Of a stretch of DNA of 64,000 bases, positions 1 through 9,280 are shown piece by piece. The notes beneath the pieces were generated by a model. That model worked only from the letters and a program-made list of their open reading frames with translations. It did not search any database and was not told the DNA's origin. The position numbers and the translations under genes are program-made. Origin of the DNA: CATQHP01 sp965214915. Its GTDB lineage: Bacteria; Acidobacteriota; Terriglobia; Bryobacterales; UBA6623. Position 1 is the first letter of the stretch. Every line of letters starts with the position of its first letter. Location of the stretch: the NCBI GenBank assembly GCA_965214915.1, contig CBDCCP010000001.1, positions 1,116,001 to 1,180,000 on the forward strand, written 5' to 3'.

Positions 1-1
1 G

Positions 2-1507
2 CTGCCGGCGCATATGGACGACCGCCATAACGATTTCCCGCAGCTTGCGTTGGACGGCCAGGGCAGGGTCTGGCTTTTCGGCCGCCACCGCACGATCCGC
101 CAGCGCGACATGCCCGACGAAACGCCGCTGCACCGGGCCTGCTGGGAAATCTGGGGCTCGACGCTCGACGGCGGCCGCTGGACCGTTCCCCTAGAGCTTC
201 CCTTCAGCCAGAGCCGCCAGGACGTGCGCTGGGGCGTCGCGCCGGACGGCAAAGGCAATCTGTTCGCCGCATGGGCGATGGACAACCGCGATTTCGAAGA
301 CTTTCTCTACAGCCACGAGGACGTATACGCCGCGAAGCTGCCCAATCTCGAGCGGAAAACCGCCGCGCCGGCGCTGACGGCGCGCGCGGCCCCGACGCTC
401 TACTACCACGACCTGGCGCCCACCGAGACCGCGGACCTCGAGCGGCTGCGCGCATACGAGATCCGCTCCGGCGGCAAGACCTACAAGATCTATCGCGGCG
501 ACACCCACCGCCATACCGAGTTTTCGATGGACGGCAACAACGACGGCTCGTTGCTTCAGACCTACCGCTATGCGATCGACGCGGCTTCGCTCGACTATCT
601 CCTGGCCAGTGAGCACAACCACCTCGGCGGCCCCGACAACGAGTACATCAACTGGCTCTTGCAGCAAACGGTCGATGTGTTCTCGGTCTCCGGGGCGTTC
701 CAGCCGTATTACGGGTACGAGCGCTCGATCAGCTTCCCCGACGGCCACCGCAATATCCTGTTCGCCAAGCGCGGCAACCCGACCCTGCCGATGCTGCCGG
801 AAGAACGCAGCCACGAAAAAGGCGCGGGCCGGCTTTACGACTACCTCAAGAAATACGACGGCATCGCCATCTCGCACACGCCGGCGACGCGCATGGGCAC
901 GGACTGGCGGGACAACGACCCGGATGTCGAGCCGCTGGTGGAAATCTTCCAGGGAGACCGCGTTTCCGCCGAGTACGAAGGCGCGCCGCTGGCCGCCAAC
1001 AGCGAGAACCCGTCGTCGCACGTGGGCGGCTTCCAGCCGGCGGGCTACGTCTGGAACGCCTGGGCGAAAGGTTACAAACTCGGCGTCCAGGCGGCTTCGG
1101 ATCACCTTTCGACGCATTATTCGTACGCCTGCACCATAGCGGAGGAGTTCACCCGCAAGGGCATGCTCGACGCCATGAAACGCCGCCACAGCTACGGCGC
1201 GACGGACAACATCATCCTCGACTATCGCTTGCGGACCGGCGGCAAAGAGTATTTGCAGGGCGATATCGTAACGGCCCAGGACGGATTCGAGTTGGTCGTC
1301 AACGTGATCGGAACGACGCACCTGCGGCAAATCGACATCGTCAAGAATCAGGAGTTCCTGCATAACCGCCAGAACCTTCCCCAGAAGACGAGCTTCACCT
1401 TCGTCGACAACGACAAGCGGCCGGGCGAAGATTTCTACTACGTGCGCGTGGTGCAGGATGACAATAACGTCGCCTGGTCGTCGCCGATCTGGGTCACGAC
1501 GCGGTAG
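2..1507 (+). CDS. PHP-like / DUF3604-type secreted protein, 5' end missing
   Basis: The reading frame is open to the left edge of the window, so the N-terminus is missing; the first in-frame ATG is at 14. The first third (for example DFPQLALDGQGRVWLFGRH) reads like beta-propeller repeats. From about residue 160 the segment YRGDTHRHTEFSMDG has the H-x-H pair typical of PHP-type metal-dependent phosphoesterases and DUF3604 proteins, followed by LLASEHNHLGGPDNEY and AISHTPATRMGTDW with further possible metal ligands. The C-terminus looks like a beta-sandwich. Proteins of this shape are common in Acidobacteria and Planctomycetes, and no substrate is known. The next gene starts 2 bp after its stop, so the two may be co-transcribed. 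Confidence 0.7.
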   Translation: MPAHMDDRHNDFPQLALDGQGRVWLFGRHRTIRQRDMPDETPLHRACWEIWGSTLDGGRWTVPLELPFSQSRQDVRWGVAPDGKGNLFAAWAMDNRDFEDFLYSHEDVYAAKLPNLERKTAAPALTARAAPTLYYHDLAPTETADLERLRAYEIRSGGKTYKIYRGDTHRHTEFSMDGNNDGSLLQTYRYAIDAASLDYLLASEHNHLGGPDNEYINWLLQQTVDVFSVSGAFQPYYGYERSISFPDGHRNILFAKRGNPTLPMLPEERSHEKGAGRLYDYLKKYDGIAISHTPATRMGTDWRDNDPDVEPLVEIFQGDRVSAEYEGAPLAANSENPSSHVGGFQPAGYVWNAWAKGYKLGVQAASDHLSTHYSYACTIAEEFTRKGMLDAMKRRHSYGATDNIILDYRLRTGGKEYLQGDIVTAQDGFELVVNVIGTTHLRQIDIVKNQEFLHNRQNLPQKTSFTFVDNDKRPGEDFYYVRVVQDDNNVAWSSPIWVTTR

Positions 1508-1509
1508 GC

Positions 1510-2076
1510 ATGCCCCAACGGATCCGCTGCGCTTGGGCCGCAGCCCCCCTGCTCGCCGAATATCACGACCGCGAATGGGGCGTGCCCGTTCACGATGACC
1601 GCACGCTCTTCGAATTCCTGATTCTGGAAGGCGCGCAAGCCGGACTGAACTGGCTGACGATCCTGCGCAAGCGCGAGTCGTACCGTCAAGCCTTCGCCGG
1701 GTTCGACCCCGAAAAGGTGGCGCGTTTCTCCGCGGCCGAACAGGCAAGGCTGCTTGAAAATCCCGGGATTATCCGCAACCGCCTCAAAGTCGCCGCGGCG
1801 GTGGGCAACGCCCAGGCGGCGTTGGCGGCGCAGCAGGAATTCGGCAGCTTGGACGCTTACCTGTGGCGGTTCGTCGACGGCAAGCCGATCCGCAATGCCT
1901 GGAAGAGCTTGGCGGAGATTCCGGCTACGACGAAAGAATCGGAGCGCATGAGCAAAGAACTCAAACGGCGCGGGTTCCGTTTTGTGGGCTCGACGATCTG
2001 CTACGCGTTCATGCAAGCGGTCGGCATGGTCAATGACCACGAGACAGGCTGCTTCCGCTATGACGCCTGCGGTTAA
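1510..2076 (+). CDS. tag: DNA-3-methyladenine glycosylase I (Tag)
   Basis: This 188-residue protein excises 3-methyladenine from alkylated DNA in base excision repair. The length is normal for Tag. The N-terminal RCAW and YHDREWGVP and the C-terminal NDHETGC carry the Cys, His, His and Cys positions of the Tag zinc-binding site, together with the conserved Tyr before the first His. EGAQAGLNWLTIL is the typical helix-hairpin-helix glycosylase core. The ATG lies 2 bp after the preceding stop. The 3' end overlaps the end of the convergent rpmB gene by 4 bp. Confidence 0.95.
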   Translation: MPQRIRCAWAAAPLLAEYHDREWGVPVHDDRTLFEFLILEGAQAGLNWLTILRKRESYRQAFAGFDPEKVARFSAAEQARLLENPGIIRNRLKVAAAVGNAQAALAAQQEFGSLDAYLWRFVDGKPIRNAWKSLAEIPATTKESERMSKELKRRGFRFVGSTICYAFMQAVGMVNDHETGCFRYDACG

Positions 2077-2309
2077 AATTTGACGCCGCGCTTGGCCAGA
2101 TCGGCGAGGACGCGGTCGATGCCGCGGCGATTGATGATCTTGATGCCCTTGGCGCTGACGCGCAGCTTGACCCAGCGCTTGCGGCTCGGCGACCAGAAAC
2201 GCTTGTCGTGAACGTTCGGATGGAACACCCTGCGCGTCTTGTTGTGCGCGTGAGAGACGTTGTTGCCCGTCATCGGGCCCTTCCCGGTAACTATGCAAAC
2301 CCGTGCCAT
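2073..2309 (-). CDS. rpmB: 50S ribosomal protein L28
   Basis: This 78-residue basic protein is a component of the large ribosomal subunit. MARVCIVTGKGPMTGNNVSH at the N-terminus and the segment NVHDKRFWSPSRKRWVKLRV are characteristic of bacterial L28. It is a single-gene unit, convergent with tag and divergent from the cysteine desulfurase gene. The 70 bp between 2309 and 2380 must carry both promoters; no convincing consensus boxes were found there. Confidence 0.97.
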   Translation of the reverse strand: MARVCIVTGKGPMTGNNVSHAHNKTRRVFHPNVHDKRFWSPSRKRWVKLRVSAKGIKIINRRGIDRVLADLAKRGVKF

Positions 2310-2379
2310 TCAATTCAGCATAGCACGGCCGGCGGGCGATTTGGCGCCGGGATATACTTGAAAACAGCAGCGCTTTTCG

Positions 2380-3543
2380 ATGCGGCGGTACTACTTCGAC
2401 CACAACGCCACGACTCCCGTTGCCCCGGAAGTTCTGGAGGCAATGCTGCCCTATTTGCAGGACTTGCACGGCAACGCGTCCAGCATTCACAGCTTCGGGC
2501 AGGAGGCCCGGCTGGGCGTCGACCGCGCGCGGCGGCAGACGGCCTCGCTGCTGGGCTGCGCCGCGAAAGACGTGGTTTTTACCAGCGGCGGCACCGAGGC
2601 CGACAACCTGGCGATCTTCGGCACGGTTCGCGCGGTCCGCGGCCTCGGGCGTCACGTGATCACTACCCAAATCGAGCATCCGGCGGTTCTCCATGCCTGC
2701 CGGCAGTTGGAGCGTGAAGGCGCCGCAGTCACTTACCTGCCAGCAGACGGAGACGGCTTGATCTCGCCCGGCGACGTGCGGGCGGCGCTGCGGCCCGACA
2801 CGGCGCTGATTTCGGTGATGCACGCCAACAACGAATTGGGCGCCATTCAGCCGCTGGCCGAAATCGGCAGGATCGCCCGCGAAGCCGGCGTCCCCTTGCA
2901 CACGGACGGCGTGCAAAGCTGCGGCAAGATTCCGACCCGCGTCGAACAACTCGGCGTCGATTTTTTCAGTCTAAGCGCCCACAAATTTTACGGCCCCAAG
3001 GGCGTTGGAGCGCTTTACGTCCGCAAGGGCCTGCAACTGGAGAGCGTGCAGTACGGAGGGCGCCACGAGCGCGGCCGCCGCCCGGGCACCGAAAACGTGC
3101 CGGGCATCGTCGGGTTGGGCGCGGCGGCCGCGTTGGTCGAAAAAAATCTGGAGGCGGAGGCCGCGCGGCTCGCCGTCCTGCGGGACCGCCTGGAAGCGGA
3201 AGTTCTGGCGCGCATCGACCAGTGCCGGGTGAACGGCCGGAGCGCGCCGCGCGTGCCGAATACTTCGAGCATTCAGTTCGATCATGTCGAGGGCGAGGCG
3301 CTGCTGATTGCGCTCGATCTGCGCGGCTGTGCGGTTTCCAGCGGAGCAGCTTGTTCGAGCGGCGTCGTCGAGCCGTCTCACGTGCTCACCGCAATCGGCC
3401 TCGACCGCAACCAGGCCAAATCGACGCTGCGGTTTTCCCTGGGCAGACAAACCACCGGCGAGCACATCGACGCGCTGGTAACGGCCTTGACGGAAGTAGT
3501 GTCGCATCTGCGCGCGCTTTCGCCGGCGTACGCGGAGGCGTGA
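2380..3543 (+). CDS. Cysteine desulfurase (NifS/IscS family)
   Basis: This 387-residue PLP enzyme of aminotransferase class V removes sulfur from cysteine for Fe-S cluster or thio-nucleoside synthesis. The PLP lysine is K202 in SLSAHKFYGPKGVGAL. The persulfide cysteine is about C325 in SSGAACSSG. HANNELGAIQP and the N-terminal YFDHNATTP are family hallmarks. No iscU, mnmA or suf gene is adjacent, so the sulfur acceptor cannot be assigned, although MiaB is encoded about 13 kb downstream. The following gene starts 3 bp after its stop, which suggests co-transcription with a thioredoxin-like protein. Confidence 0.93.
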   Translation: MRRYYFDHNATTPVAPEVLEAMLPYLQDLHGNASSIHSFGQEARLGVDRARRQTASLLGCAAKDVVFTSGGTEADNLAIFGTVRAVRGLGRHVITTQIEHPAVLHACRQLEREGAAVTYLPADGDGLISPGDVRAALRPDTALISVMHANNELGAIQPLAEIGRIAREAGVPLHTDGVQSCGKIPTRVEQLGVDFFSLSAHKFYGPKGVGALYVRKGLQLESVQYGGRHERGRRPGTENVPGIVGLGAAAALVEKNLEAEAARLAVLRDRLEAEVLARIDQCRVNGRSAPRVPNTSSIQFDHVEGEALLIALDLRGCAVSSGAACSSGVVEPSHVLTAIGLDRNQAKSTLRFSLGRQTTGEHIDALVTALTEVVSHLRALSPAYAEA

Positions 3544-3576
3544 TTCATGCAGTCGGGACGTGCATACGGTAACGAA

Positions 3577-4533
3577 ATGCGGCTCAAAGTCTGCGTCTTG
3601 GGGCTTGCCTTGGCATTGCCGGGCGTTTCTTTATGGGGGCAAACGCCGCCGCTCGACCGCCTGCGCGAACTGGCGTTCGCCAAACGTCCGGTTGCGGCCA
3701 AAGATCTGTTCGAGTCACAGCGGCCGCGGCAAAAAGTCCTCACGCCGGAATGGCTGGCGGCGATGTCGTGGGTCGGGTGGGCCGGCGCAATCGGCGGCAA
3801 TTGGGAGATTGCCGAAGCCTACGCGAACGAAACCATCGCGGGCTGCGAAACATTGCTGCAGAGCCGCGAGCTGGATGCTGACGGCGAAGCGCCGCTGCCG
3901 ATCGCGCTCGGAGCGGCGATCGAGACCCTGGGTAAGCTCTACGCCGCCGCGGGCGACCGCGGCCGCGCGGTCGGCTACCTGAAGGAACAGAGCCGCAAGT
4001 ACGCGGGGACCTCGATCGAAACCCGCATCAACAAAAACCTGAACCTGCTCGACTTGACCGGCAAACCGATGCCCGCATTGGACTCGGCGCAGTATTTGGG
4101 CGCGAAACCGCCGTCGCTGGAACAGTTGCGGGGTCATCCCGCTCTGTTCTTCTTCTGGGCGCACTGGTGCAGCGACTGCAAAAAGCAGAAGCCGATTCTG
4201 GAACGGCTCCATGAGCGCTACGCCGCGCGCGGACTGCGCATCGTCGGCCCCACGCGCCTCTACGGCTACATCGATAAAGGCGAAGACGCAACTCCCGCCG
4301 AGGAATTGGCTTATATCGAGGGGCCGTACAGCCGGCGCTATCCGCTGCCGGCATGGATGCCGGCGCCGATCAGCGAAAGGAATTTCGTGCGCTTCGGCGT
4401 CAGCTCGACGCCTACATTGGTGCTGGCGGACCGCTCGGGAATCGTACGGCTCTACCACCCGGGGCGTATGGACGAGGCGGAGTTGGCGCGGGAAGTCGAA
4501 GCGCTGCTTGCAGTCGAGCGCCCCGGCTTGTGA
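3577..4533 (+). CDS. Secreted TlpA/thioredoxin-like protein
   Basis: The protein has about 318 residues from the chosen ATG, where MRLKVCVLGLALALPGVSLWG forms a signal peptide; an in-frame ATG lies 30 bp upstream at 3547. An N-terminal helical, TPR-like part of about 150 residues precedes a thioredoxin domain with the redox motif WCSDCKKQKP (CxxC) and the cis-Pro region SSTPTLVLADRSG. It is likely periplasmic and acts on thiols or disulfides or supports cytochrome maturation. It sits 3 bp downstream of the cysteine desulfurase gene. It ends about 34 bp before the convergent dehydrogenase gene. Confidence 0.8.
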   Translation: MRLKVCVLGLALALPGVSLWGQTPPLDRLRELAFAKRPVAAKDLFESQRPRQKVLTPEWLAAMSWVGWAGAIGGNWEIAEAYANETIAGCETLLQSRELDADGEAPLPIALGAAIETLGKLYAAAGDRGRAVGYLKEQSRKYAGTSIETRINKNLNLLDLTGKPMPALDSAQYLGAKPPSLEQLRGHPALFFFWAHWCSDCKKQKPILERLHERYAARGLRIVGPTRLYGYIDKGEDATPAEELAYIEGPYSRRYPLPAWMPAPISERNFVRFGVSSTPTLVLADRSGIVRLYHPGRMDEAELAREVEALLAVERPGL

Positions 4534-4561
4534 GAACGCCGCCCTGCGCCGGCGGTCTTGC

Positions 4562-4582
4562 TATCCACTATCCACTATTCAC
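4562..4582. repeat. Three tandem heptamers between convergent genes
   Basis: TATCCAC, TATCCAC and TATTCAC follow one another directly. The array straddles the 3' end of the minus-strand dehydrogenase gene (its TAG lies inside) in the gap between two convergent genes. It is not a hairpin and has no clear role. Confidence 0.6.
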
Positions 4583-5533
4583 TGGCCGCCGGCCGGCCTT
4601 GACCTCGTGCAGCAGCGGCTCGCCGCGCAGGCCGCGCAGCAGGTTTTCTACGGAACGCTCCGCCATTTTCACGCGCGTTTCGACCGTGGCGCTGCCCAGA
4701 TGGGGCATGATCGTGACGTTCTCGAGCGCCAGCAGTGGATGATCGCGGGGCAGCGGCTCGGGCTCCGTAACGTCGAGGGCGGCGCTGAAGATGCGCTTAT
4801 CCCTGAGCGCCTCGTAGAGCGCTTGCGTGTCGACGATCGCTCCGCGGGCGATGTTCACCAGGGACGCAGACGGCTTCATCTTGGCCAGAGCTTGCGCATC
4901 GATCAGGTTGCGCGTCTCCGCAGTCAGCGGACACGCCAGCACGACGTAGTCCGAGCGGCGGAGCAAGTCGTCGAGGGAAACGTAGGTTGCCCCGAAATCG
5001 GCCTCGTCGGCCCGGCGCCGGCGGTTGTGATAGAGGATGCGCATATCGAAGCCGCGGGCGCGCTTGGCGATCTCGCAGCCGATGCTGCCCATCCCGACGA
5101 TGCCCAGCGTGCTCGAATGAACCTCGCGTCCATGCATGAACCCGGGGTCGTAGCGCACGAACTCCGGCGAGCGCGCGTAGCGTTCGCCCTCGGCCATGCG
5201 TCTCGCCGCGGCAAGCAGCAGGGCAAAGGCCATGTCCGCCGTTGCGCCGTCGAGGATGCCCGGCGTGTTGCCCACGGGGATGCCCCGCGCCGCGGCGGCG
5301 GCAACGTCGATATGGTCGACTCCGACGCCGTAGTTGCTGATGACGCGCACGCCGTCGAGGCGGTCGAGCATGGCGCCGTCGACCGGCACATGCCCGTAGG
5401 TGTAGATGCCGTCCACGGGTTCCCCGCGGCCTTCGAGGGCGACTTCCCAAGGGAGCCATTCGACTTTGCCGGCGCCCAACCGGAGGATGACTTCGTCCAG
5501 CGGTCCGTCGGCAATGACTTGGAAAACGGACAT
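4568..5533 (-). CDS. D-isomer-specific 2-hydroxyacid dehydrogenase
   Basis: This 321-residue NAD(P)-dependent enzyme resembles glyoxylate/hydroxypyruvate reductases and D-3-phosphoglycerate dehydrogenase. The Rossmann motif GIVGMGSIG is at residues 144-152. The catalytic trio is R230 (NIARGA), E259 (TEPEPLPRDHP) and H278 (MPHLGS), with the spacing usual for the family. There is no C-terminal ACT domain, so it is a short form and the substrate is open. The MBL-fold hydrolase gene lies just upstream on the same strand (7 bp gap), so the two are probably one transcript. Confidence 0.9.
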   Translation of the reverse strand: MSVFQVIADGPLDEVILRLGAGKVEWLPWEVALEGRGEPVDGIYTYGHVPVDGAMLDRLDGVRVISNYGVGVDHIDVAAAAARGIPVGNTPGILDGATADMAFALLLAAARRMAEGERYARSPEFVRYDPGFMHGREVHSSTLGIVGMGSIGCEIAKRARGFDMRILYHNRRRRADEADFGATYVSLDDLLRRSDYVVLACPLTAETRNLIDAQALAKMKPSASLVNIARGAIVDTQALYEALRDKRIFSAALDVTEPEPLPRDHPLLALENVTIMPHLGSATVETRVKMAERSVENLLRGLRGEPLLHEVKAGRRPVNSG

Positions 5534-5540
5534 GGGCGTC

Positions 5541-6545
5541 TCAGTCGGCGGCGGGCGCGGCCGCTTTCCAGAGCGTGACGCCGTTTTGAGACTGCCGTTC
5601 GACGCGGCCTTCGCGGGACATGTATTCGAGATGAGCGAGCGCCTCGGCCATGGCGAAACGCCGCGTGGCGGCCGGGCGTTCTTCGCCCCAGACGGCGCCG
5701 GCGATCTCGTAGGCGGGTAGCGGCCGGTCCCCTAGCGCAGCCAGTATCTGGGCGCAGCGCTTGCGGTGGTGGCCGCGCACGCCGGCGATCCACTCGCGGT
5801 GCCCTTCGAACGGACGGCCGTGGGAGGGAAGCACCTTGTCGACGTCCAGCATCTCGAGCGTCCGCAGGGAATTCAAATACTCGCCCAAAGGGTTGCCTTG
5901 ATAAAACCAATGCACGCCGATATTGGGAGTCGTCCGCTCCAGGATTGCGTCCGTGGAGAAAAGCAAGCGCTGCTCGGGGCAGTGAAAGCACATCATCGCC
6001 GGCGAATGCCCCGGCGCCATGACGGTATGCAGCGTGCCTCCAACGAACTCGATCGTGTCGCCGCCCTCGATGGATTCGTCCGCCAGGAAGCGCTCCATCC
6101 GCTCGGACACGCCGCCTGCTTCCTCGCGCATGGCGTCGATGTCCGCTTGGGGCACGCCGTGAGCATGCATGTAGGGTTCGGCCCGCTCGAAAAATTTATG
6201 GTCGGGCCCGCGCGGCTTGACCATTTCGGCCTCGAGCGGGTGCATGCGGATCGGCGCTCCCGAGCGCCTGCGGATTTCGGCGGCCGCGCCGACGTGGTCG
6301 GGATGCATGTGACTGATCAGAATTCGCGCGATGACGCGCCAGTCGAGGTTGAGGCTTTCCAGAGCGGCTTCCAACGACAGCAGGGATTCGTCGGTTTTCA
6401 ACCCGGTATCCAGCAAAAGATAGCCGCCGGATTGCCGGAAAAGAAAGACGTTGACGCTGTTTAACGCCCACGGCAAGGGCAGTCGGATTTGCCAGGACCC
6501 TTCGCCGGCAGGCCACACTTTGGGGGTTGGATGCGAAGACGGCAA
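5541..6545 (-). CDS. MBL-fold metallo-hydrolase (LACTB2-like)
   Basis: This 334-residue metallo-beta-lactamase-fold protein carries the metal motif H79-M-H81-P-D83-H84 in ILISHMHPDHVGAAAE, a later GHSPAMMCF histidine and a LPSHGRPF histidine. The C-terminal 80 residues form a winged-helix-like extension as in glyoxalase II-type or LACTB2-like hydrolases. The substrate is unknown; thioesters, lactones or RNA are all known for this fold. It is the upstream gene of a pair with the 2-hydroxyacid dehydrogenase, which makes a hydroxyacid thioester substrate an attractive guess. Confidence 0.85.
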   Translation of the reverse strand: MPSSHPTPKVWPAGEGSWQIRLPLPWALNSVNVFLFRQSGGYLLLDTGLKTDESLLSLEAALESLNLDWRVIARILISHMHPDHVGAAAEIRRRSGAPIRMHPLEAEMVKPRGPDHKFFERAEPYMHAHGVPQADIDAMREEAGGVSERMERFLADESIEGGDTIEFVGGTLHTVMAPGHSPAMMCFHCPEQRLLFSTDAILERTTPNIGVHWFYQGNPLGEYLNSLRTLEMLDVDKVLPSHGRPFEGHREWIAGVRGHHRKRCAQILAALGDRPLPAYEIAGAVWGEERPAATRRFAMAEALAHLEYMSREGRVERQSQNGVTLWKAAAPAAD

Positions 6546-6658
6546 GGCTTTTAGGGGGAAGCGTAGAATCGCGCCGGCGAAGCCTTGATTGTAGCAACGC
6601 GGTTGTGGCCTATCCTGAAAACGATGACCATGGATCGCCGCGAGGAGCCCGTCCCGTG

Positions 6659-7789
6659 ATGCGGCTGTTTGGAAACGCCATGCGTGCGGCGTTGCCGGCC
6701 GCGGCGTTGTTGTTCGCCGCGGCCGGCGGCGCGCGGGCCTACGAGCCGCTTCCCGAGCTGAAGTGCAGCGCGGAAACCTTCGGGCCGTTCCTGGACTTCG
6801 AATTTCGGTTTTTCGCGGGCCTGCAGATCGGCCTGCCGGTCAAGCATTACCGCGGACAAAAGCCGTCGTTCGAGATGCTGGTTACCGTGACCCCGACCGA
6901 GGGCACGCCGGGCCGCCCGGCGGAGTTGTTCGACCGTTTCGGCGCAACGCAGGAGGTCCCCGACGACGCCAAGGGCGAGATGATTGTCAATCCGTCGTTT
7001 TCGATGGGCGAGGGACGTTATCGCGTGGATTGGCGGCTTGAGGACAACCGCGGGCAGTCGTGCTCGGGCTCCCGGAAACTCAGAGCTTCGCTGTCGCGCG
7101 GCCAGAAAACCGTCAACCTCGCGCTAAAGCCGGGCGAGATTATCGAATCCGCGGTTTATCTGTTCCGGCCCGAGCCGCCTGTCGCCCGCGGGCGCCTGAC
7201 CACGCCAAAGAGGCTGAAAATCTTCGTCAGCATGGATATCCGTCGGCGGCGCGGCCAGGTCGTGCGGCCGAGTCTGTTGCGCCTGCACCCGCATTTCTCG
7301 ACGGTGAGGCAACTCGCGCGGAGCCGGGTTTTCAACGAGTTTTCTGTTGTCCTGTTCAGTTTCGAGGATCAGCAGATTTTGCACCGCCAGGACTACGCGC
7401 CCGCGATTGACTTTCGGCCGATGCGCTCTACGCTCGCCAAGCTGAATCCGCAGACGGTGGACATCGATCAGCTTGGGAGAGGCCGGGAGATGGACTACTT
7501 CGAGAGCATGCTTTCCGTTGAGCTGCTGGTCGGCGAACCGCCGGACGCCGTCGTTTTCGTGGGCCAGGAGACCCACTTCGGGCAGCAGGTTTCCGAGTTC
7601 ATGCGCGAACGTTTGCGGCGGACCGAGGCGGCGTTCGCTTTCCTCGACACTTCGCGCCTGGCCTGGAAGGGCGCCATGGGCAACGTGGTGCGCGCGGTCA
7701 AGGGGAAAGAGTACCGGCTGCGGCAGCCCTCGGATCTGTCGAAGGCATTGGCCTCGATCGAGCGCAGCTTGGGCGTGAGCGGCGAATGA
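6659..7789 (+). CDS. Secreted acidobacterial protein of unknown function
   Basis: The protein has about 376 residues. The ATG at 6659 was chosen because it opens a signal peptide (MRAALPAAALLFAAAGGARA follows after seven residues); the frame is open further upstream to 6527. The mature part is mostly beta-strand in the first 170 residues. The second half alternates hydrophobic strands and helices (KIFVSMDI, FSVVLFSFEDQQI, PDAVVFVGQETHF), like a Rossmann or VWA-type fold but without a recognisable MIDAS motif. No family was recognised with certainty. It is divergent from the MBL hydrolase gene and upstream of the CoA-binding protein gene. Confidence 0.65.
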   Translation: MRLFGNAMRAALPAAALLFAAAGGARAYEPLPELKCSAETFGPFLDFEFRFFAGLQIGLPVKHYRGQKPSFEMLVTVTPTEGTPGRPAELFDRFGATQEVPDDAKGEMIVNPSFSMGEGRYRVDWRLEDNRGQSCSGSRKLRASLSRGQKTVNLALKPGEIIESAVYLFRPEPPVARGRLTTPKRLKIFVSMDIRRRRGQVVRPSLLRLHPHFSTVRQLARSRVFNEFSVVLFSFEDQQILHRQDYAPAIDFRPMRSTLAKLNPQTVDIDQLGRGREMDYFESMLSVELLVGEPPDAVVFVGQETHFGQQVSEFMRERLRRTEAAFAFLDTSRLAWKGAMGNVVRAVKGKEYRLRQPSDLSKALASIERSLGVSGE

Positions 7790-7815
7790 CGCGCCGGCCG
7801 ATACCATAACCAGTG

Positions 7816-8373
7816 ATGGCGGAGCCGATTTGCAGTCTTACTCAAGGGGGAGTGAGCGCCAACTCTGCGCTTGTCGGAACCGAGTTCGAGGTTCACCCGC
7901 GGGCGCGCCTGCGGATTCTCAGACGGTACCGCAGCATTGCCATGGTGGGCCTGTCGGCGAATCCGATGCGGCCCAGCTATTTCGCGGCGACTTATCTCAA
8001 AAACCGGGGCTACGAAATCATCCCCGTGAATCCGCGGGCGGCCGAGATTCTGGGCCGGCGCTGCTATGCCTCGCTCAAAGACATCGCCTCGCCGGTCGAG
8101 GTCGTCGATATCTTCCGCCCCGCGCGTTTCGTCCCCGGGATCGTCGAGGAGGCCATCGCCGGCGGCGCGAAGGTGGTGTGGATGCAGTTCGGCGTGATCC
8201 ACGAAGAGGCGGCGCGGCGGGCGCTCGATGCGGGTCTGGAGGTCGTCATGGATCAGTGCATGAAAGTCGAGCACGCCCGGTTTTTCGGCGGACTGAATAC
8301 GCTGGGCTTGAACAGCGGCGTGCTGTCGGCGCGCGCCCGCCGGCCGCACGACGGCCGCCAGGGTCTGGCATAA
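7816..8373 (+). CDS. CoA-binding domain protein (YccU-like)
   Basis: The protein has about 185 residues; GTG at 7813 and ATG at 7816 are both possible starts. It is a single Rossmann-type CoA-binding domain: SIAMVGLSANPMRPSYFAA, GYEIIPVNPRAAEILGRRCY and VVWMQFGVIHEEAARRALDA match the YccU/CoA_binding_2 group. Such proteins bind CoA or acyl-CoA, but their role is not established. The next gene starts about 36 bp downstream on the same strand. Confidence 0.85.
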   Translation: MAEPICSLTQGGVSANSALVGTEFEVHPRARLRILRRYRSIAMVGLSANPMRPSYFAATYLKNRGYEIIPVNPRAAEILGRRCYASLKDIASPVEVVDIFRPARFVPGIVEEAIAGGAKVVWMQFGVIHEEAARRALDAGLEVVMDQCMKVEHARFFGGLNTLGLNSGVLSARARRPHDGRQGLA

Positions 8374-8408
8374 TAGCTGCTCGTTGTGGAAAGGCAAGGT
8401 GTCGGCAA

Positions 8409-9251
8409 ATGAAGTTCGGAGTCAACACGCTGATTTGGTCGGGGGCCTTCGAGCCGCAAAAGTATCCCTTCGCAGCGCTGAAAGAAGCGGGCGTCGACGG
8501 CATAGAGATTCCCGTTTTCGTTCCCGCCGATCTCGATACGGCGGCGGTGCGCAAGACCTGCGCGGAAGAAGACCTTGCGGTTCATTTCTGCTCGGTCAAC
8601 CCCGAAGGCATGAATCCGATCGACGGCGACGCCGCGGTTCGCGCCAGGACCATTGAGCATTGGAAGACCGTGATCCAAACCGCCGCCGAGGCCGGCGCCG
8701 AGCAGATCGCCGGCCCCACGCACGCGCCCGTCGGCTATCTGCCCGGCCGCCGGCGCACCGCAGACGAATGGAAATGGGGCGTCGAATTCCACCAGGCGCT
8801 CGGCCCCGCCCTGGACGATGCCGGCATTACGCTGGGCGTCGAGCCGCTCAACCGGTTCGAGACGTATTTTCTGAATACCGCCGCCGATGCCGTCAAGTTC
8901 GTCAGCGAGATCGGCCATGAGCGGATCGGGATTCTGCTCGATACCTTCCACCAGAATATCGAGGACAAAGACGTCGCCGAGGCCTACCGCGCCTGCGGCG
9001 ACCGCCTGATGCACGTGCATACCTGCGAGAACGACCGCGGCATACCCGGCAGCGGTCATGTCGATTGGCCCAATGTGCTGCGGGCGATCAAAGACACCGG
9101 CTACGACCGCTGGCTGACGATCGAGTCGTTCAATGCGCACATCCCCGACCTGTCCGCGGCCACGGCAATCTGGCGGGACCTGGCGCCCTCGATGGACGAC
9201 ATCGCCATCGAGGGGACGCGCTTCCTGCGGGACCTCTGGTCGCGCGCCTGA
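8409..9251 (+). CDS. Sugar phosphate isomerase/epimerase, D-psicose/tagatose 3-epimerase-like
   Basis: The product is 280 residues from ATG MKFGVNTLIWSGAF; the open frame extends to 7830 but the family begins here. It is an AP-endonuclease-type TIM barrel. LGVEPLNRFETYFLNT, GILLDTFHQNIEDKD, HVHTCENDRG and GYDRWLTIESFN carry the Glu, Asp, His and Glu metal ligands of ketose 3-epimerases. It should interconvert ketohexoses or related sugars at C3, but the exact substrate cannot be read off. It is on the same strand as the CoA-binding gene upstream and the transporter gene downstream. Confidence 0.85.
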   Translation: MKFGVNTLIWSGAFEPQKYPFAALKEAGVDGIEIPVFVPADLDTAAVRKTCAEEDLAVHFCSVNPEGMNPIDGDAAVRARTIEHWKTVIQTAAEAGAEQIAGPTHAPVGYLPGRRRTADEWKWGVEFHQALGPALDDAGITLGVEPLNRFETYFLNTAADAVKFVSEIGHERIGILLDTFHQNIEDKDVAEAYRACGDRLMHVHTCENDRGIPGSGHVDWPNVLRAIKDTGYDRWLTIESFNAHIPDLSAATAIWRDLAPSMDDIAIEGTRFLRDLWSRA

Positions 9252-9280
9252 CCCGTGGATCCGAGATTGCGGCATTCCCT

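Noticed and set aside
191..1747. Long arginine-rich open frames antisense to the first genes
   Set aside because: High GC gives long frames on both strands; these have no family resemblance, and the plus-strand genes match known families.
4562..4582. CRISPR-like array from the heptamers
   Set aside because: Units are only 7 bp, directly adjacent and three in number; no spacers and no cas genes in the window.
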